Shown: piece after piece, positions 59,955 through 64,000 of the stretch | Layout of the letters: every line of letters begins with the position of its first letter | Position numbering within the stretch: position 1 is the first letter of the stretch | NCBI GenBank assembly: GCA_947650365.1 | Contig: OX393549.1 | Span: 80,633,415 to 80,697,414 of the forward strand | Reading direction: 5' to 3' | DNA length: 64,000 nt | Source of the DNA: Chamaelirium japonicum | Taxonomy: Eukaryota; Streptophyta; Magnoliopsida; Liliales; Melanthiaceae | Notes under the pieces: generated by a model | What the model was told of the DNA's origin: nothing | The model's database searches: none | The model's input: the letters and a program-made list of their open reading frames with translations, nothing else | Position numbers and translations under genes: made by a program

Positions 59955-60146
59955 TATTAGTGATATTGTACGGCATAGGGATACATACCCTGTAGGCACC
60001 CTGTATAGGATAACCCTTTGTACATGGCCTATATATTTGGCATATTGGCCTAATGAGACGATTATCATTATCTCCCAAAACCCTAGCTAGCTCTCCGCTT
60101 CCCCCTCTTCCTCTCTCTCTTTCCTAGGGTATGATCTAGTCTCACA
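59955..60146 (+). repeat. Right LTR of the small copia element
   Basis: Partner of 57076-57277, 192 bp, with a shorter CT tract and the first G of the TG end changed to A. Confidence 0.75.
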
Positions 60147-60734
60147 TGACGTGCATGGATTGGTGAAGGAGAATATGGCCCACAATACTAAATAAATAAA
60201 TATAACTTGTCGCGAGGTTTGTTGCCTACCTTACTTGAATATTTGTTGTCGCAGGGGTTTCACTGTCGTGGGTAGGGCATGCCTCTTTCTTTCCCTCACT
60301 ACGATCTCTATCATGAATGAGTCATCTCGTGCTGATAACGTGTTATGAGAGAAGGGGAGAAGGGACGCACATATTCTCCTCAACGATGGTTACCTCTCGT
60401 AATATAAGGGCCTTTTTTATTAATCATATATATACAAAGGACGTTAGGGTTAGGGTAGAGGTGTTCGACTGAAGTGTCCAGCCACATAAGAGCCACCACT
60501 TTACAACGTTAACATAATATTTAGTAACGAATTTTTACGACTTTTGATGACAAATGTGTTGTTGCTTATGACATTTTCAGCTGCACCAAAGTTCGTCGTG
60601 GAATACTTTCACTGACGAGCTGACCCATGCTTCCCCACGATACAGTTGTCCGATGCAACCATAGTTGTACCGTGCATCCCACTCAACCCCCAAATGCATG
60701 GCAAAGGGAACACAGCGATCAGGACGTGCGGTCC
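60147..60734. other. Gene-free spacer
   Basis: No gene or element recognised. Confidence 0.5.
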
Positions 60735-60796
60735 GCAGCCGTCCGATGCACCCGCCGCGTGCATCGGATGCACGGTGTGGTGCATCGGACGGCTGC
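60735..60796. repeat. GC-rich hairpin next to the largest (TA)n
   Basis: GCAGCCGTCCGATGCAC pairs with GTGCATCGGACGGCTGC, 17 perfect pairs with a loop of about 28 bases. It lies 44 bp from a 272-bp (TA)n array and could be the remains of a further foldback element. Confidence 0.8.
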
Positions 60797-60837
60797 AGAC
60801 GTGGACCGCACGGACCGCAGACCGCACCTAAGCATCC

Positions 60838-61120
<283 letters not shown>

Positions 61121-61123
61121 TAG

Positions 61124-62712
<1,589 letters not shown>

Positions 62713-64000
62713 CTAGTGTTTTTTCCTATTTGGATTTGAAGGACAAATTCGCTTGTCGTGTCCGAACATCTGGCATAAGGCATATTTTCTTTTCTTCTTA
62801 TTTAAAGCTACCTCGATACCGCTTTTGATTCTGTCGGAGCTGAGAATTTTTTCTTTTCATTTTACGTCCTTCTTCCTACCCTTGGTTTGTGAGATATTCG
62901 GGTCCAAAAGCAACACTTGAGATGATGAAGGCTCAGAAACATTGATATGAAACTTGAAAATATTTTCATTCGACTCTGAATGATGGCTGATAGCCATAAC
63001 ATGCTGCAGCTTTTTGGACAACTCAACTATGCCTTCCATGTATAATTTATATGCCTCAGCTGAAGGTGCTACAAAGCAAGCCAATTTAGTAGATTCTTGG
63101 CACATGTGGCTAAGCCTTAATGCCTCAGATTGTTCATCGCCATTGTCTTTCAACAATCCTTCTAAATCCATGGTCCTGAATTTGTTTGCCTCTTGCCTCC
63201 ATCTTGCAAGAATAAAATGATTGGGTATCGCATCAATATCTAGACGAACAAACACTTTCAAAATATGCCTACAAACTATTCCAACAAACTCAAAATTTTT
63301 GCATTCACACGCGCCCTCATGAGTTTGCAAATTCAGTTTTACCACAAACTCTTCAGGTTCACCAAATTTTGTTTGCACTCGGTACATGTGATATTCATTG
63401 TCTTGCCCTTCTTCTATGACTTTGTATCGATTTACTTGGCTCCACTCATCCTTGAATTTGTTAAAAATATTTCTCGTAAATACCTTGGATGCATGCTTTA
63501 GAATATATTCGTCATCACCAACAATGCGATACTTGTGTTCAGTGTCAAAATCTTCATCAGTTTTTCTTTGCACAATTCTTTTCAGTGCTTGCTCATACTT
63601 GATGACAAATTCTCTAAGATTTGTTCTAGATGTGACAAATGCATCAAAGAATGCATTAATCCCCTTACTGCGCCCGGTAGTATTCATTCCAGCAAAGAAA
63701 GTGTCACGATTATATACAGGAACCCAAAAACCACGTATATCATAGAGTTGTTGAAGCCATTCATTACTCTCTAATCCATTATTGAAAACCAAATATTTCC
63801 ATTTTTCTTCAAAATCCTTTGTTTTGTATGTCGACCAAATGCATTTTTTCATCTCGTGCTTAAATTTTGACTTCTTGTAATACACGTGTGCAAGCTTTTC
63901 AACAAACTTCTTCTTTATGTGCCAAAGACATAAACGGTGGCGGGTATTGGGAAATACTTAAGAAATTGCTGCCTTCATTGCCAAATCTTGGTCAATGATG
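62713..64000 (-). pseudogene. FAR1/FHY3-like (MULE-derived) gene, partial, with in-frame stops
   Basis: The gene enters from beyond the right edge. On the minus strand the first visible residues IIDQDLAMKAAI and VFPNTRHRLCLWHI are the end of the MULE-type transposase domain of FAR1-related proteins. Downstream come FFDAFVTSRTNLREFV and a SWIM zinc finger CECKNFEFVGIVCRHILKVF near 63240-63300. After a TGA at 62857-62859 the same frame continues with a CCHC knuckle CQMFGHDKRIC near 62750 and ends with TAG at 62713-62715. A TAA at 63958-63960 falls inside the transposase domain. FAR1/FHY3 proteins are transcription factors domesticated from MULE transposases. With two internal stops this copy is more likely a relic of such a gene or of a Far1-type MULE. 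Confidence 0.82.

Larger units (their letters stand above)
57076..60146 (+). mobile_element. Small degraded copia-type LTR element (about 200-bp LTRs)
   Basis: Left LTR 57076-57277 and right LTR 59955-60146 share TTAGTGATATTGTACG, CCTGTAGRCACCCTGTATA, GGCCTAATRAGACGATTATC and TAGGGTATGATCTAGTC. The left ends in CA and is followed by TGGTATCAGAGC, the initiator-Met tRNA primer site (57278-57289). The right LTR starts TATTAG where the left has TGTTAG. Target duplications are not clear. The interior is short and decayed and contains a Cassandra element. Confidence 0.75.

Noticed and set aside
57076-60157. GCATGG as target-site duplication of the small copia element
   Set aside because: It adjoins the left LTR but lies several bases past the right LTR end, so it is not a proper flanking duplication.

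Overview
The window is flowering-plant nuclear DNA from a chromosome-end (subtelomeric) or otherwise repeat-rich region. The evidence is degenerate plant-type telomere repeat (CCCTAAA/TTTAGGG), plant-specific transposable element families (Tat-type Ty3/gypsy, Ty1/copia, MULE, Cassandra with its 5S-derived domain, plant-mobile-domain genes, FAR1-like genes) and a plant nepenthesin-type aspartic protease. I cannot place it in a genus. Nothing is bacterial: no operons, ribosome-binding sites or CRISPR.

Layout. 1-944 is a degenerate telomeric tract. 1104-3993 is a decayed MULE transposase gene on the minus strand. 4219-4755 is a second telomeric tract in inverted orientation, with the same variant order as the first. 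4995-8212 is a decayed plant-mobile-domain (PMD) gene on the minus strand, whose upstream region is homologous to that of the MULE gene.

8620-39942 is one Tat-like Ty3/gypsy LTR retrotransposon with 3.8-kb LTRs and a perfect 5-bp target duplication (ACGGT). It carries an internal block (17080-20479) of partial LTR, second primer-binding site and duplicated linker. A younger, complete Ty1/copia element (20684-30602, minus strand, duplication CTCTT) splits its pol. Removing both insertions leaves one gag-pro-pol frame broken by four stop codons.

39948-46602 is a nest of (TA)n microsatellites and long-palindrome foldback elements about 370-400 bp long, plus a probable Helitron 3' end. Another foldback of the same type sits at 61124-61523. 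46620-52345 is a gutted gypsy relic (gag joined to integrase C terminus) followed by three unrelated tandem arrays. 53231-56745 holds two inverted copies of one short element around an RNase H relic and the only convincing intact host gene, an aspartic protease (54922-56232). 57076-60146 is a small LTR element containing a nested Cassandra TRIM. 62713-64000 is a FAR1/FHY3-like gene with in-frame stops, running off the right edge.

The genes do not form a pathway: the window is a record of layered transposition. The best candidates for something new are the microsatellite-embedded foldback family with a shared core and exchangeable arms, the palindromic module shared upstream of the MULE and PMD genes, and the RNA-template-switch scar inside the gypsy element.
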